In this document: positions 1 to 7,978 of the stretch, piece after piece
Numbering within the stretch: the stretch's first letter is position 1
Layout: every line of letters starts with the position of its first letter
Origin: Rhodospirillaceae bacterium
GTDB lineage: Bacteria; Pseudomonadota; Alphaproteobacteria; MPNO01; UBA2964
Reading direction: 5' to 3'
Assembly: GCA_002709075.1 (NCBI GenBank)
Contig: PAPV01000003.1
Coordinates: forward strand, 5,844-54,326
Length of the DNA: 48,483 nucleotides
Translations under genes and position numbers: made by a program
The notes under the pieces: generated by a model
Databases searched by the model: none
What the model saw: the letters and a program-made list of their open reading frames with translations, nothing else
Told to the model about the DNA's origin: nothing

Positions 1-320
1 TGTGCTTTTTTAATCATGTGCCTCTTTCGGAAAAAGACAATCTTAGGCTAGTGTTTTTAAAAAAAGAAACCCAGTTCCTAATAGAACACCAATCCAGATC
101 ACATAGAGTAATCAGAATTTTACCAGATTCTCCTACCTTTGGTAGATAAATTATATTTCCTTTAAGAGCTCTAAACTATTTTTAACCCCAATTTAATTAC
201 TTTGTGAACTACTTTAACCACTTGGTCTTTTCGGTTAAATTCTAGAGCTCTAATTCTATATTTAGCAACCTGGAATGCAACGAACAATTAATACTAATCA
301 AAAAAAATTTACTTGTGTTC
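1..320. other. AT-rich non-coding left edge
   Basis: I see no convincing gene here on either strand. There is a short hairpin (CTACC-TTT-GGTAG, 133-145) and a 10-bp direct repeat AGAGCTCTAA (165-174 and 244-253). The region lies downstream of gcrA, which is transcribed toward it, but I see no clear hairpin-plus-T-tract terminator. Confidence 0.5.
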
Positions 321-686
321 TTATGCAACTTGTCTTTTTCTCTGACGATATGCTAAAGTCAAATGTTCAGCGCAATAATGACGTCCAGGTTGTACAGTTT
401 TACCACAGATGTTTAGACCGTGTCGCCCTGGACCCTCAGATGGCCATCGACACATCCAGGGTTTCATGTCCGGGTGATCAATTGGGGGGGGGTCATGTAC
501 CACCGGGGGCTCCGGTTCTGGCTTATATTCAGGAACAGGCTGACCGCGCTGCAGGTTAAGTCTATGAGCCTTCCCTATTACGGCGTTCCGAGTTACTCCC
601 CCTAACTTTCCTGCGATCTGTCGCGCGGACAAACCATCGGCCCAAAGTCTAGTGAGAATTTCAACTCTCTCATTGGTCCATTGCAT
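321..686 (-). CDS. gcrA: GcrA-family cell-cycle regulator
   Basis: GcrA is a sigma70-associated transcription factor that reads CcrM-methylated GANTC promoter sites and drives S-phase genes in Alphaproteobacteria. Here the N-terminal helix-turn-helix half (residues 1-45, with the GGVTRNAVIGKAHRL motif) and the C-terminal CRWP (79-82), C94 and YCAEH (104-108) elements are all recognisable. At 121 residues it is shorter than Caulobacter GcrA (about 170) because the acidic/proline linker is short. That linker contains a run of nine C on the coding strand (484-492), encoding consecutive prolines. The frame stays correct through the run, because the conserved CRWP follows it. The start is the ATG at 686. 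The gene is monocistronic as far as can be seen. Confidence 0.9.
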   Translation of the reverse strand: MQWTNERVEILTRLWADGLSARQIAGKLGGVTRNAVIGKAHRLNLQRGQPVPEYKPEPEPPVVHDPPPIDHPDMKPWMCRWPSEGPGRHGLNICGKTVQPGRHYCAEHLTLAYRQRKRQVA

Positions 687-831
687 GCTGCCACTCCTTC
701 CATATCTCGCATGTCTCTGCGGTATAGATACTATATATAGAGTTTCTCTAGCAGCAACTAGAATTTCTTCGAACTTTTTTTTCCCTGTGGAAAAGTAAAA
801 TTTTTATCAAGTATCTAGTATTTAAAAAATA

Positions 832-1527
832 TTACTTCTGCCCTAGCAATGGTCTAATCACCTCTGGATATTCATTCTTAACATTATTTACCGCTTCTCC
901 GACCCTATAATACACCATTGTTTCCTCTGGATATGGTATCAACAACGACAGCAGATCTGAACTATCATGATTGGCAAATAACCACTTGTCATAATGTTCC
1001 TTCGACAAAATAACAGGCATACGATGATGTATTCGAGAAAGTTTTGCATTAGCATTTGTTGTTATGATTGCTAATGTGGCCTTACGCTCACCAATTACAA
1101 CTGGTTTTTCCTCATTATCTGAATTTGTGTACTGGTAAATACCTGCAAATGCGAACAATTTGCCCCCTTTCATACCAATACGGAAACCTTGTTTGCGGCC
1201 ACTTTCGTCTCGCCATTCATAAAACCCATCACAAGGAACAAGACAACGACGCTTCAAAAATGCCTCTTTAAAACTCATCTTTGTCGCAACACTCTCAGCT
1301 CTCGCGTTAATAATTAATTTGGCACTATTGTTTTTTTTCTTCCATTGAGGGATCAAGCCCCAACGCATTAGTTTAACCTCCTTCAATCCTTTATCATTTA
1401 ACTTTATTGATGCAACTGCCTGTGTTGGCGCAACATTGTATCGAACCTTCAAATTAGCCCTATTTTTATAATTGAAATGGCTTTCAAGTTCTTCAGGTGT
1501 TTTAGTTAATGAAAATCTACCGCACAT
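832..1527 (-). CDS. SRAP/HMCES family abasic-site processing protein
   Basis: SOS response-associated peptidase family (YedK in E. coli, HMCES in humans), which crosslinks covalently to abasic sites in single-stranded DNA through its N-terminal cysteine. The protein begins MCGRF, giving Cys2 after methionine removal. The family asparagine (YNVAPTQ), the glutamate in GFYEWR (about residue 105) and the histidines in HHRMP (about 167) are all present. Length (231 aa) is normal. It stands alone and is divergent from the SDR gene to its right. Function is known for the family; nothing here suggests a specialised role. Confidence 0.93.
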   Translation of the reverse strand: MCGRFSLTKTPEELESHFNYKNRANLKVRYNVAPTQAVASIKLNDKGLKEVKLMRWGLIPQWKKKNNSAKLIINARAESVATKMSFKEAFLKRRCLVPCDGFYEWRDESGRKQGFRIGMKGGKLFAFAGIYQYTNSDNEEKPVVIGERKATLAIITTNANAKLSRIHHRMPVILSKEHYDKWLFANHDSSDLLSLLIPYPEETMVYYRVGEAVNNVKNEYPEVIRPLLGQK

Positions 1528-1857
1528 TTCATGTATCCTCTCTGAAAGAGGCCTGATTGAGTACTTACAATAATTTTAGGCTCATCTTTTTATTTTCATT
1601 TCATTGATAAATTCTTTAACCACTCTCTCTTAACAAATAAATTAATGCATGCAACTCCTTAAAAGCTATTTTTCTAAAGCGATCATTTTGTTTACAATTC
1701 CTAATCAATGGAACATTTTCATGAAAAATAGCATATTTACACCTTTATGTTTATTGCCAGCTAATATGTTCTGGTGTTTCTTTATCTAAGGTGATTTTTT
1801 GATCAAGATGCCACTTTGCTGTGGCAACTTAATAATTTAGACAAAAAAGGGACAAAA
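1528..1857. other. Intergenic region between divergent SRAP and SDR genes
   Basis: About 330 AT-rich bases that must hold both promoters. I could not pick out a convincing -35/-10 pair, operator or RNA. No ORF with plausible coding character is visible. Confidence 0.4.
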
Positions 1858-2706
1858 ATGCAAAAAAGAGACTTAACAAGAAAGATCTGTATTGTCACTG
1901 GTTCAGGAAGCGGTCTTGGTAAAGCAATGGCGTTGGGATTAGCCGATGCTGGTGCAACTGTTGCAGCAGTTGACATTGATTTAAACGCAGCACAAGAAAC
2001 TGCACAAATAAGCAATAGTAACCTTATTCGACCTTATCAATGTGATATAACCGATCAACTGACGGTAGAAAACACAGTGAATTCAATCATTGCAGATTGC
2101 AATGGTTTGAATGTACTTATAAATTGTGCTGGACTCGGCATGGCTTGGATCAACAAAACCTATTTAACCAACAGACTTAATTTTTGGGATACTCCACCTG
2201 AAAAATGGCAAGCTGTAATGGATGTAAATGTGAGAGGTGCATTTTTGATGGCGTATGCATCTGCCTCATATTTTTTAGAGCATAATGAGGGCCGAGTGAT
2301 TAATGTAACAACCAGTCTCAACACTATGATACGAGGCGGTAACATGCCATACGGTCAATCCAAAGCTGCATTGGAAGCTGCCACGGCAAGTTGGGCTGAC
2401 GATTTTTCAAATGCTGGCTCAAAGGTAACTGCAAACGTTCTTGTTCCTGGCGGTGCTGCGGATACACCAATGGTTCCTCATGACTCCCCTTATAAAAGAG
2501 AACACCTTGTGAGACCAGAAGCTATGGTCGCACCAGCAATTTTTTTAGCATCTGATGAGTCCCAGAAAATAAATTCAATGCGTTTCTTGGGACGCCTTTG
2601 GGATGCTCATGAGTCTGATCAACGTAATATTGAGGTTTCAGGCGCACCAGCCGCATGGCCAGAACTAGCTGCTGCTGCAAGCTTAGGGCAGCCGAAAGCC
2701 AAATAA
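1858..2706 (+). CDS. Short-chain dehydrogenase/reductase (SDR)
   Basis: Classical SDR of about 282 residues, an NAD(P)(H)-dependent oxidoreductase. It has the Rossmann TGSGSGLG motif (residues 14-21), an aspartate after beta-2 (AAVDID) suggesting an NAD preference, NCAG in the central strand, and the catalytic YGQSK pair. I chose the ATG at 1858 because an AG-rich ribosome-binding stretch (AAAAAAGGGAC) lies just before it; an upstream in-frame TTG at 1816 would add 14 atypical residues. The substrate cannot be read from the sequence. It is followed 42 bp later by cysQ on the same strand. Confidence 0.85.
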   Translation: MQKRDLTRKICIVTGSGSGLGKAMALGLADAGATVAAVDIDLNAAQETAQISNSNLIRPYQCDITDQLTVENTVNSIIADCNGLNVLINCAGLGMAWINKTYLTNRLNFWDTPPEKWQAVMDVNVRGAFLMAYASASYFLEHNEGRVINVTTSLNTMIRGGNMPYGQSKAALEAATASWADDFSNAGSKVTANVLVPGGAADTPMVPHDSPYKREHLVRPEAMVAPAIFLASDESQKINSMRFLGRLWDAHESDQRNIEVSGAPAAWPELAAAASLGQPKAK

Positions 2707-2748
2707 TTAGAATGTTTTAAACCAACCCCTAATAGTATTTTGCATTAT

Positions 2749-3522
2749 ATGAATGACAGTAACTTAGACCCATTTATAACCGAAATTATAAAAATTGTTG
2801 ATAAGGCCGGCGAAAAAATTATGGAGAAATACGGTACTGATTTCAGAGTAGATCGGAAGAATGACTCCTCGTTGGTTACCGAAGCTGATACGGCTGCTGA
2901 GCAAATAATTATAAATGGACTTCATCGTCTAACGAGAGATATACCCGTGGTAGCTGAAGAGGAAATATCTAGGGGAATTGTAAAGAACATTAGTAATGGT
3001 ATTTTTTGGCTAGTTGATCCTCTCGATGGGACAAAGGAATTTGTTGAAAATCGAAATGAGTTTACAGTTAATATCGCGTTAGTAAAAAATACAGTGCCAG
3101 TATTAGGGGTAGTCGGAGCGCCAGCTTTGGGAACTCTTTATGTCTCAACACAAACGGGTGTTGCTTTCAAACGCATTAATCAAACTTACAAGAAGCTGAA
3201 AGCAAACAGAGTGCCAAGGAGAAATGCAATTATCGTCGCCAGCAGATCACACGGTAACGACGATAAACTGAAACAATTCATTCAAAACACAACCTCGGCA
3301 GAGATTAAAATTGTTGGGAGCTCTCTCAAATTTTGTATGTTAGCGGAGGGATCAGCAGATATTTATCCGCGTTTCGGTGATACCAGTGAGTGGGATACTG
3401 CAGCAGGAGATAGCATATTAAGGGCAGCTGGTGGCAGCGTCCTGACATTAAACGGAGAAAATTTGTGTTACGGAAAAGAAAAATTTTTAAATGCTGACTT
3501 CATTGCATATGGCGTCAAATGA
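2749..3522 (+). CDS. cysQ: 3'(2'),5'-bisphosphate nucleotidase CysQ (inositol monophosphatase superfamily)
   Basis: Mg-dependent phosphatase that hydrolyses PAP to AMP, recycling the by-product of sulfate assimilation and sulfotransfer. Metal-site motifs are present: the glutamates of AEEEIS (about 67-72), WLVDPLDGTKEF (about 87-98) and the C-terminal SEWDTAAGD (about 210-218). DGTKEF followed by an N-rich loop fits CysQ better than plain inositol monophosphatase. The ATG at 2749 is preferred to the in-frame TTG at 2740. The 3' end overlaps the start of tsaC by 14 bp, implying co-transcription. Confidence 0.88.
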   Translation: MNDSNLDPFITEIIKIVDKAGEKIMEKYGTDFRVDRKNDSSLVTEADTAAEQIIINGLHRLTRDIPVVAEEEISRGIVKNISNGIFWLVDPLDGTKEFVENRNEFTVNIALVKNTVPVLGVVGAPALGTLYVSTQTGVAFKRINQTYKKLKANRVPRRNAIIVASRSHGNDDKLKQFIQNTTSAEIKIVGSSLKFCMLAEGSADIYPRFGDTSEWDTAAGDSILRAAGGSVLTLNGENLCYGKEKFLNADFIAYGVK

Positions 3523-4444
3523 TAAAATATCCTGTGCTGCTGAGCTTCTGAGAAGCGGCGAACTTGTTGCATTCGCGACGGAGACTGTCTACGGGCTTGG
3601 AGCCGACGCAACTAATGCAGATGCTGTGGCGGCTGTTTTTGAAGCCAAGGGGCGACCTCAATTTAATCCCTTAATAATTCATGTGGCAGACGTGAAGGCC
3701 GCTCGTAGAATTGTACGATTCACAAAACAAGCCGACGAACTCGCGGAACAATTCTGGCCAGGTGCATTAACTCTTGTCTTACCACGCACTGAAAATTGTC
3801 AGGTCAGTTTTTTAGCTAGTGCTGGCCTTAGTACACTTGCTGTTCGCATTCCCTCAAAAGAGAGCACCCATGACTTTTTACAAGAAGCGGGCGTTCCAGT
3901 AGCTGCCCCCAGTGCAAATAAGTCTGGTCGAGTTAGCCCTACAGAGGCGGCGCATGTCACTGAGGCATTCGGAAATGAAATCAGTATGATTCTGGACGAC
4001 GGATCATGTCCCATAGGAGTCGAGAGTACGGTGTTAGATTTAACAAAGTCCAAACCTGTAATTTTACGACACGGAGGAATTACACTGGAAGAAATAAAAA
4101 CAGTAACAGGTGAAGTGAGTCAAGCTAAGCAATCAAGTCCTACTATCGCATCGCCGGGCATGCTTTCGACCCATTACGCTACAACGGCACCCTTGAGATT
4201 GGGAATCAAAACAGTGTTTAAGGATGAAGCTTTACTAGCCTTCGGAAAAAAAATCCCAGACCATCATGGGCCGATGCTAAATTTAAGTGCAGATAGAAAC
4301 TTACGCGAGGCTGCAGCAAATTTGTTTGGAATGATGCGCCAATTAGACAAATTTAAACCTAAAGCTATAGCTGCGATGCCTATACCCGAAACTGGCCTGG
4401 GTGCTGCGATTAATGATAGACTAAAACGCGCAGCATCATGCTGA
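3509..4444 (+). CDS. tsaC: L-threonylcarbamoyladenylate synthase (Sua5/YrdC type)
   Basis: Makes threonylcarbamoyl-AMP from threonine, bicarbonate and ATP, the first step of t6A37 tRNA modification. The YrdC domain fills about the first 200 residues: ATETVYGLGADA near 24-35, the KGRP motif, and the PSANKSGRVSPT loop near 135-146. A Sua5 C-terminal domain follows, linked by a stretch with SPGMLSTHYAT; the 311-residue total matches the two-domain Sua5 form rather than short TsaC. The ATG at 3509 lies inside cysQ. A longer in-frame start at 3491 adds only six residues. Confidence 0.92.
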   Translation: MASNDKISCAAELLRSGELVAFATETVYGLGADATNADAVAAVFEAKGRPQFNPLIIHVADVKAARRIVRFTKQADELAEQFWPGALTLVLPRTENCQVSFLASAGLSTLAVRIPSKESTHDFLQEAGVPVAAPSANKSGRVSPTEAAHVTEAFGNEISMILDDGSCPIGVESTVLDLTKSKPVILRHGGITLEEIKTVTGEVSQAKQSSPTIASPGMLSTHYATTAPLRLGIKTVFKDEALLAFGKKIPDHHGPMLNLSADRNLREAAANLFGMMRQLDKFKPKAIAAMPIPETGLGAAINDRLKRAASC

Positions 4445-4518
4445 TTGCTTGCTTGAAATAGCAAATGATCTAACATCAAGAATTTAAATCGCCAATCATA
4501 AAAAAAGGGGCAGTCCCC

Positions 4519-5949
4519 ATGAATATATCTGAAACTAATTATTCCAGTGGTTTCTTAAATCAGCTTGTATCCATAGTAGGAAGCAAAGCTGTAATTACAG
4601 AGGAAGCAGATACTGAGCAATATTTAATTGATCAACGGCGAGCCTACAAAGGTAGAACAATCGCAGTTGTCCGCCCTGCTAATACCAATGAGGTCTCAAA
4701 AATTACAAAGCTGTGTGCCAAAAGTTCTACACCAATTGTGCCGCAGGGAGGCAATACAGGACTTTGCGGTGGCGCAACTCCCGATGACACTGGTGACTCT
4801 TTGGTTGTAAATCTCAGTCGAATGAACAACATACGCAAAATTGATGCACTAAATTACACAATTACCGTTGATGCTGGCGTTATACTAGAAAATATTCAAA
4901 AAGCTGCTGACAAGGCTGACAGATTATTTCCGCTAAGCCTCGGTGCGGAAGGAAGCTGCCAAATAGGAGGGAACTTATCAACAAACGCCGGGGGTACGGG
5001 TGTTCTACGCTACGGCGCAATGAGAGAACTGGTATTTGGACTTGAATGTGTAATGCCAGATGGTGAAGTTTGGGACGGAATGACTGCTCTCCGGAAAGAT
5101 AACACTGGATACGACCTAAAACACCTCTTTATGGGTGCTGAAGGAACGTTAGGAATCATCACTGGTGCAGTCCTTAAATTATTCCCAAAACCCAAAGATA
5201 TACAAACAGCATTCGTTGCTATCCGGGACCCCGATGCGGCCTTAGAGCTATTAGCTCGCGCACGAACTAATAGTGATGATCGAGTTACCGCCTTTGAATG
5301 GATTTCTCGCAGGGGCATTGATTTTACGATCAAAAACATTCCAAACATCCGTGACCCACTGGCTACCAAATATTCTGAGTATCTTCTTATCGAACTTAGT
5401 TCCGGTCACCCTGATAACGACCTCCGCACTACTCTCGAAGAACTATTAAATATAGCAATGGTTGATGGCCTGGTCCATGACGCAGCTCTCGCTGAAAACA
5501 AAGGTCAAGCCCAAGATTTCTGGCGACTGCGCGAAGCTATACCTGAAGCACAAATGTTAGAGGGGGCAACAATAAAACATGATATATCCGTACCTATTTC
5601 AAATGTACCTCTTTTCCTGTCCAGAGCAAAGAAAGCAGTTGAAAAAGAAATTCCAGAAATTGTTATATGTGCGTTTGGTCATATCGGAGATGGTAATATT
5701 CACTACAATCTCACGGCACCAAAACATATTGAGTCGAAAAGTTTTTTTGATCATACGGAAATCATTAATCGTGTTGTGCATGATATTGCTGTAGGCCTTG
5801 GTGGGAGCATAAGCGCGGAACATGGTATAGGTGTATCAAAACGGCGGGAACTATACCATTACAAACACCCAATAGCATTAGAAATCATGCGTTCTGTTAA
5901 GTTGGCAATTGATCCAAACGGCATAATGAATCCTGGCAAAGTTCTCTAA
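4519..5949 (+). CDS. FAD-binding oxidoreductase, GlcD / D-2-hydroxyacid dehydrogenase family
   Basis: Vanillyl-alcohol-oxidase-fold flavoprotein oxidising a D-2-hydroxyacid (D-lactate, D-2-hydroxyglutarate or glycolate). The N-terminal FAD domain has VVRPANTNEV near 51-60 and PQGGNTGLCGG near 75-85, plus GGNLSTNAGG. The C-terminal half ends with FGHIGDGNIHYN and EHGIGVSKR, which carry the metal- and substrate-binding histidines, and NPGKVL at the terminus. Length 476 aa is usual. No GlcE/GlcF or iron-sulfur subunit adjoins it, so a stand-alone D-2-hydroxyglutarate/D-lactate type is more likely than glycolate oxidase. GGGG-CAGT-CCCC, directly before the ATG, could fold over the ribosome-binding site. 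Confidence 0.88.
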   Translation: MNISETNYSSGFLNQLVSIVGSKAVITEEADTEQYLIDQRRAYKGRTIAVVRPANTNEVSKITKLCAKSSTPIVPQGGNTGLCGGATPDDTGDSLVVNLSRMNNIRKIDALNYTITVDAGVILENIQKAADKADRLFPLSLGAEGSCQIGGNLSTNAGGTGVLRYGAMRELVFGLECVMPDGEVWDGMTALRKDNTGYDLKHLFMGAEGTLGIITGAVLKLFPKPKDIQTAFVAIRDPDAALELLARARTNSDDRVTAFEWISRRGIDFTIKNIPNIRDPLATKYSEYLLIELSSGHPDNDLRTTLEELLNIAMVDGLVHDAALAENKGQAQDFWRLREAIPEAQMLEGATIKHDISVPISNVPLFLSRAKKAVEKEIPEIVICAFGHIGDGNIHYNLTAPKHIESKSFFDHTEIINRVVHDIAVGLGGSISAEHGIGVSKRRELYHYKHPIALEIMRSVKLAIDPNGIMNPGKVL

Positions 5950-6206
5950 TCAAAAATGCAAATTAACAAAACATTAAATGTGATATAGACAGATATTGTT
6001 TCTCACTGCGTTTAAACTTTTTGTCTATACGGGATCTATACTTTAAAATAAAACATACCTTACTATAGTTTTACTTAAGGTGGTAATTGTATTTTGCTTG
6101 TAGTTGTAACATATCGCGAATTCTTATAAGTCTATTTTTTCTAAATTTTATTTATTAAATTTTTAAGCGATTGAACTATTCAGGAAAATACTTCAGGATG
6201 TAGTGT

Positions 6207-6647
6207 GTGAGTTTAGGGTTTATGATGGTTAAGAACTGCTGCAACTCCGCTCAAACCAACAGAAATAAATTTGTAAATGACCGCTTTACAGATAAAGACG
6301 GCACCTTATTTGCTGGACTCCATATCCTTGCTGATTTCTGGGGTGCAAAAAATCTCACTGATCCTGATCACATAGAACAAGCAATCCGCGAGACTATAAA
6401 AACGTGCGGTGCAACGTTACTAAACATCCATTTGCATCATTTTGGTTCAACGAAAGGTGTCTCTGGGGTGGCATTGTTAGCGGAGTCCCATATAAGCGTC
6501 CATACTTGGCCTGAAAGAAACTTCGCCGCATTTGATATTTTTATGTGCGGAACATGTAATCCCAAGTATGCCTTACCAGTATTAAAAAAATTTTTTATTC
6601 CGGAAGATATAAGAATTTCATTTCATAGAAGAGGAAGAGTGGAATGA
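6207..6647 (+). CDS. speD: S-adenosylmethionine decarboxylase proenzyme
   Basis: Class 1B bacterial AdoMetDC that self-cleaves to generate a pyruvoyl cofactor and supplies decarboxylated SAM for spermidine synthesis. The cleavage site lies in LAESHISVHTWPE, making Ser94 the pyruvoyl precursor. H99 and the cysteines of FMCGTCNP (114-117) match the family. Length is 146 aa with the GTG start at 6207, which has CAGGATG as a weak ribosome-binding site; the ATG at 6222 would remove five residues and is equally possible. The stop overlaps the speE start (ATGA), so the two are translationally coupled. Confidence 0.94.
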   Translation: MSLGFMMVKNCCNSAQTNRNKFVNDRFTDKDGTLFAGLHILADFWGAKNLTDPDHIEQAIRETIKTCGATLLNIHLHHFGSTKGVSGVALLAESHISVHTWPERNFAAFDIFMCGTCNPKYALPVLKKFFIPEDIRISFHRRGRVE

Positions 6648-7498
6648 GCACTCGATGGTTTTCTGAATCTCTATACCCGGATTTCAAACAATCATTCAGT
6701 ATTAGTGAAATTGTTTATGAGGGGCGCACAGAATTTCAAGATATTATTATTTTCCAGACACAACGATTCGGTCGTGTGTTAGCATTGGATGGAATAATCC
6801 AAACGACTGAGGTTGACGAATTTTGTTATCACGAAATGATTGCACATATACCGTTGGTGGCCCATGGTGCCTGTAAAAAAGTTCTTATAATCGGTGGCGG
6901 GGATGGGGGTACTCTGCGCGAAGTACTTAAACATCCTATAGAAAAAGCTGTCGTGGTTGAACTCGATAAAACAGTAATAGAAATTTGCATGAGGCACTTG
7001 CCAAGTCTGAGCGGGGGTGCATTCGATAATCCAAAAACCGATCTTCGAATTCTCGATGGGTTGACTTACGTACGTGAAACCCATGAAAAATTTGATATAA
7101 TTATAATTGACTCTACGGACCCTATCGGTCCAGGAAAAGCACTATTTTCTGAAATCTTCTATCGTAACTGTTCCAAATGTCTAAATGAAAACGGTATACT
7201 TGTCACTCAAAGTGGTGTGACGTGGATGCAATCAGACGTCGCCCGCAAAACATTTGAAAACTTGAATAATATATTTTTAGACGCTGATTTTTTTTTGGCG
7301 CAGGTACCCACTTATGGGGCCGGTTTCATGACGTTTGGTTGGGGTTGCAACAACAAAATCTCCAAAATGATTTCCCGGAATGAACTAGAGCGCCGCATGT
7401 CGAAGTTAAACTTGAATACAAAATACTATAATTCTTCCGTACATCGGGGAGCATTTTTTTTGCCTGGATATATCGAGGCTTTAAAGAATATCCGCTAA
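6644..7498 (+). CDS. speE: Spermidine synthase (polyamine aminopropyltransferase)
   Basis: Transfers the aminopropyl group from decarboxylated SAM to putrescine. The core is recognisable by LIIGGGDGGTLREVLKH (about 83-99), the acidic VVELDK that binds the nucleoside, and the active-site IIIDSTDPIGP near 157-167. 284 aa is normal. It starts inside the speD stop codon. With SpeD this gives a two-gene spermidine module; no ornithine or arginine decarboxylase is nearby. The 3' end overlaps the convergent CAP gene by four bases. Confidence 0.95.
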   Translation: MSTRWFSESLYPDFKQSFSISEIVYEGRTEFQDIIIFQTQRFGRVLALDGIIQTTEVDEFCYHEMIAHIPLVAHGACKKVLIIGGGDGGTLREVLKHPIEKAVVVELDKTVIEICMRHLPSLSGGAFDNPKTDLRILDGLTYVRETHEKFDIIIIDSTDPIGPGKALFSEIFYRNCSKCLNENGILVTQSGVTWMQSDVARKTFENLNNIFLDADFFLAQVPTYGAGFMTFGWGCNNKISKMISRNELERRMSKLNLNTKYYNSSVHRGAFFLPGYIEALKNIR

Positions 7499-7929
7499 TC
7501 CTCATATACAGGGGAAGCTAAAACGAGAACCCAATAGTCTTTGAATACAACCTTGCCACTGTCATCTTCTGCATGAAGATGAAAAATTCCTGCATGAATA
7601 AATTCTTTCATTAATAGGTTTTTCCTATGCGATTTACTGTTAATCCAACTTCGAACAACTTCATGTGGTGGTGACATACCTGCAGCCAAATTCTCACCGA
7701 GCAGACGCCATTTGTATCCGGTTATGTTTACACGCGACCGCAATGTCGACCCACTCGGGCTTACATGATTAAAAAAATCATCTCGTAACATTGAAAATGC
7801 ATGTTGCTTCGCGGCATGTGTAAGTTTAGGCTCAATTTGCAAGGGTGTTCTGGCATTTTCTAATCGAAAACGATTTATAATATTCAGAAGTTCGGACTTG
7901 GATGCAAAAACAGGATCTCCCAAAAGCAA
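7495..7929 (-). CDS. CAP (SCP/PR-1) domain protein, probably secreted; true start uncertain
   Basis: Small CAP-superfamily protein (YkwD-like). It has the helix with HAFSMLRDDFFNHVSPSG, the GENLAAG motif and VVRSWINSKSHRKNLL, which carry the CAP cavity histidines and glutamate. The first in-frame canonical start is TTG at 7929, which gives 144 residues without an export signal. The same frame is open upstream to a TAG at 8116-8114. From a CTG at 8001 it encodes a basic stretch (KKTVRPK), a hydrophobic segment (IYIIYAFTVSILLLL) and PVFA before the mature part, which is a credible signal peptide. A non-canonical start (CTG 8001 or ATT 7977) is therefore plausible; it would overlap the end of the upstream ligase gene. 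Confidence 0.75.
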   Translation of the reverse strand: MLLGDPVFASKSELLNIINRFRLENARTPLQIEPKLTHAAKQHAFSMLRDDFFNHVSPSGSTLRSRVNITGYKWRLLGENLAAGMSPPHEVVRSWINSKSHRKNLLMKEFIHAGIFHLHAEDDSGKVVFKDYWVLVLASPVYED

Positions 7930-7978
7930 AAGGATACTTACTGTAAACGCGTATATTATGTAAATGCGGCAGTAAATT

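Noticed and set aside
275-559. Plus-strand open frame opposite gcrA
   Set aside because: It lies antisense to the well-supported gcrA, has no recognisable domain, and its apparent openness follows from the gcrA codon pattern.
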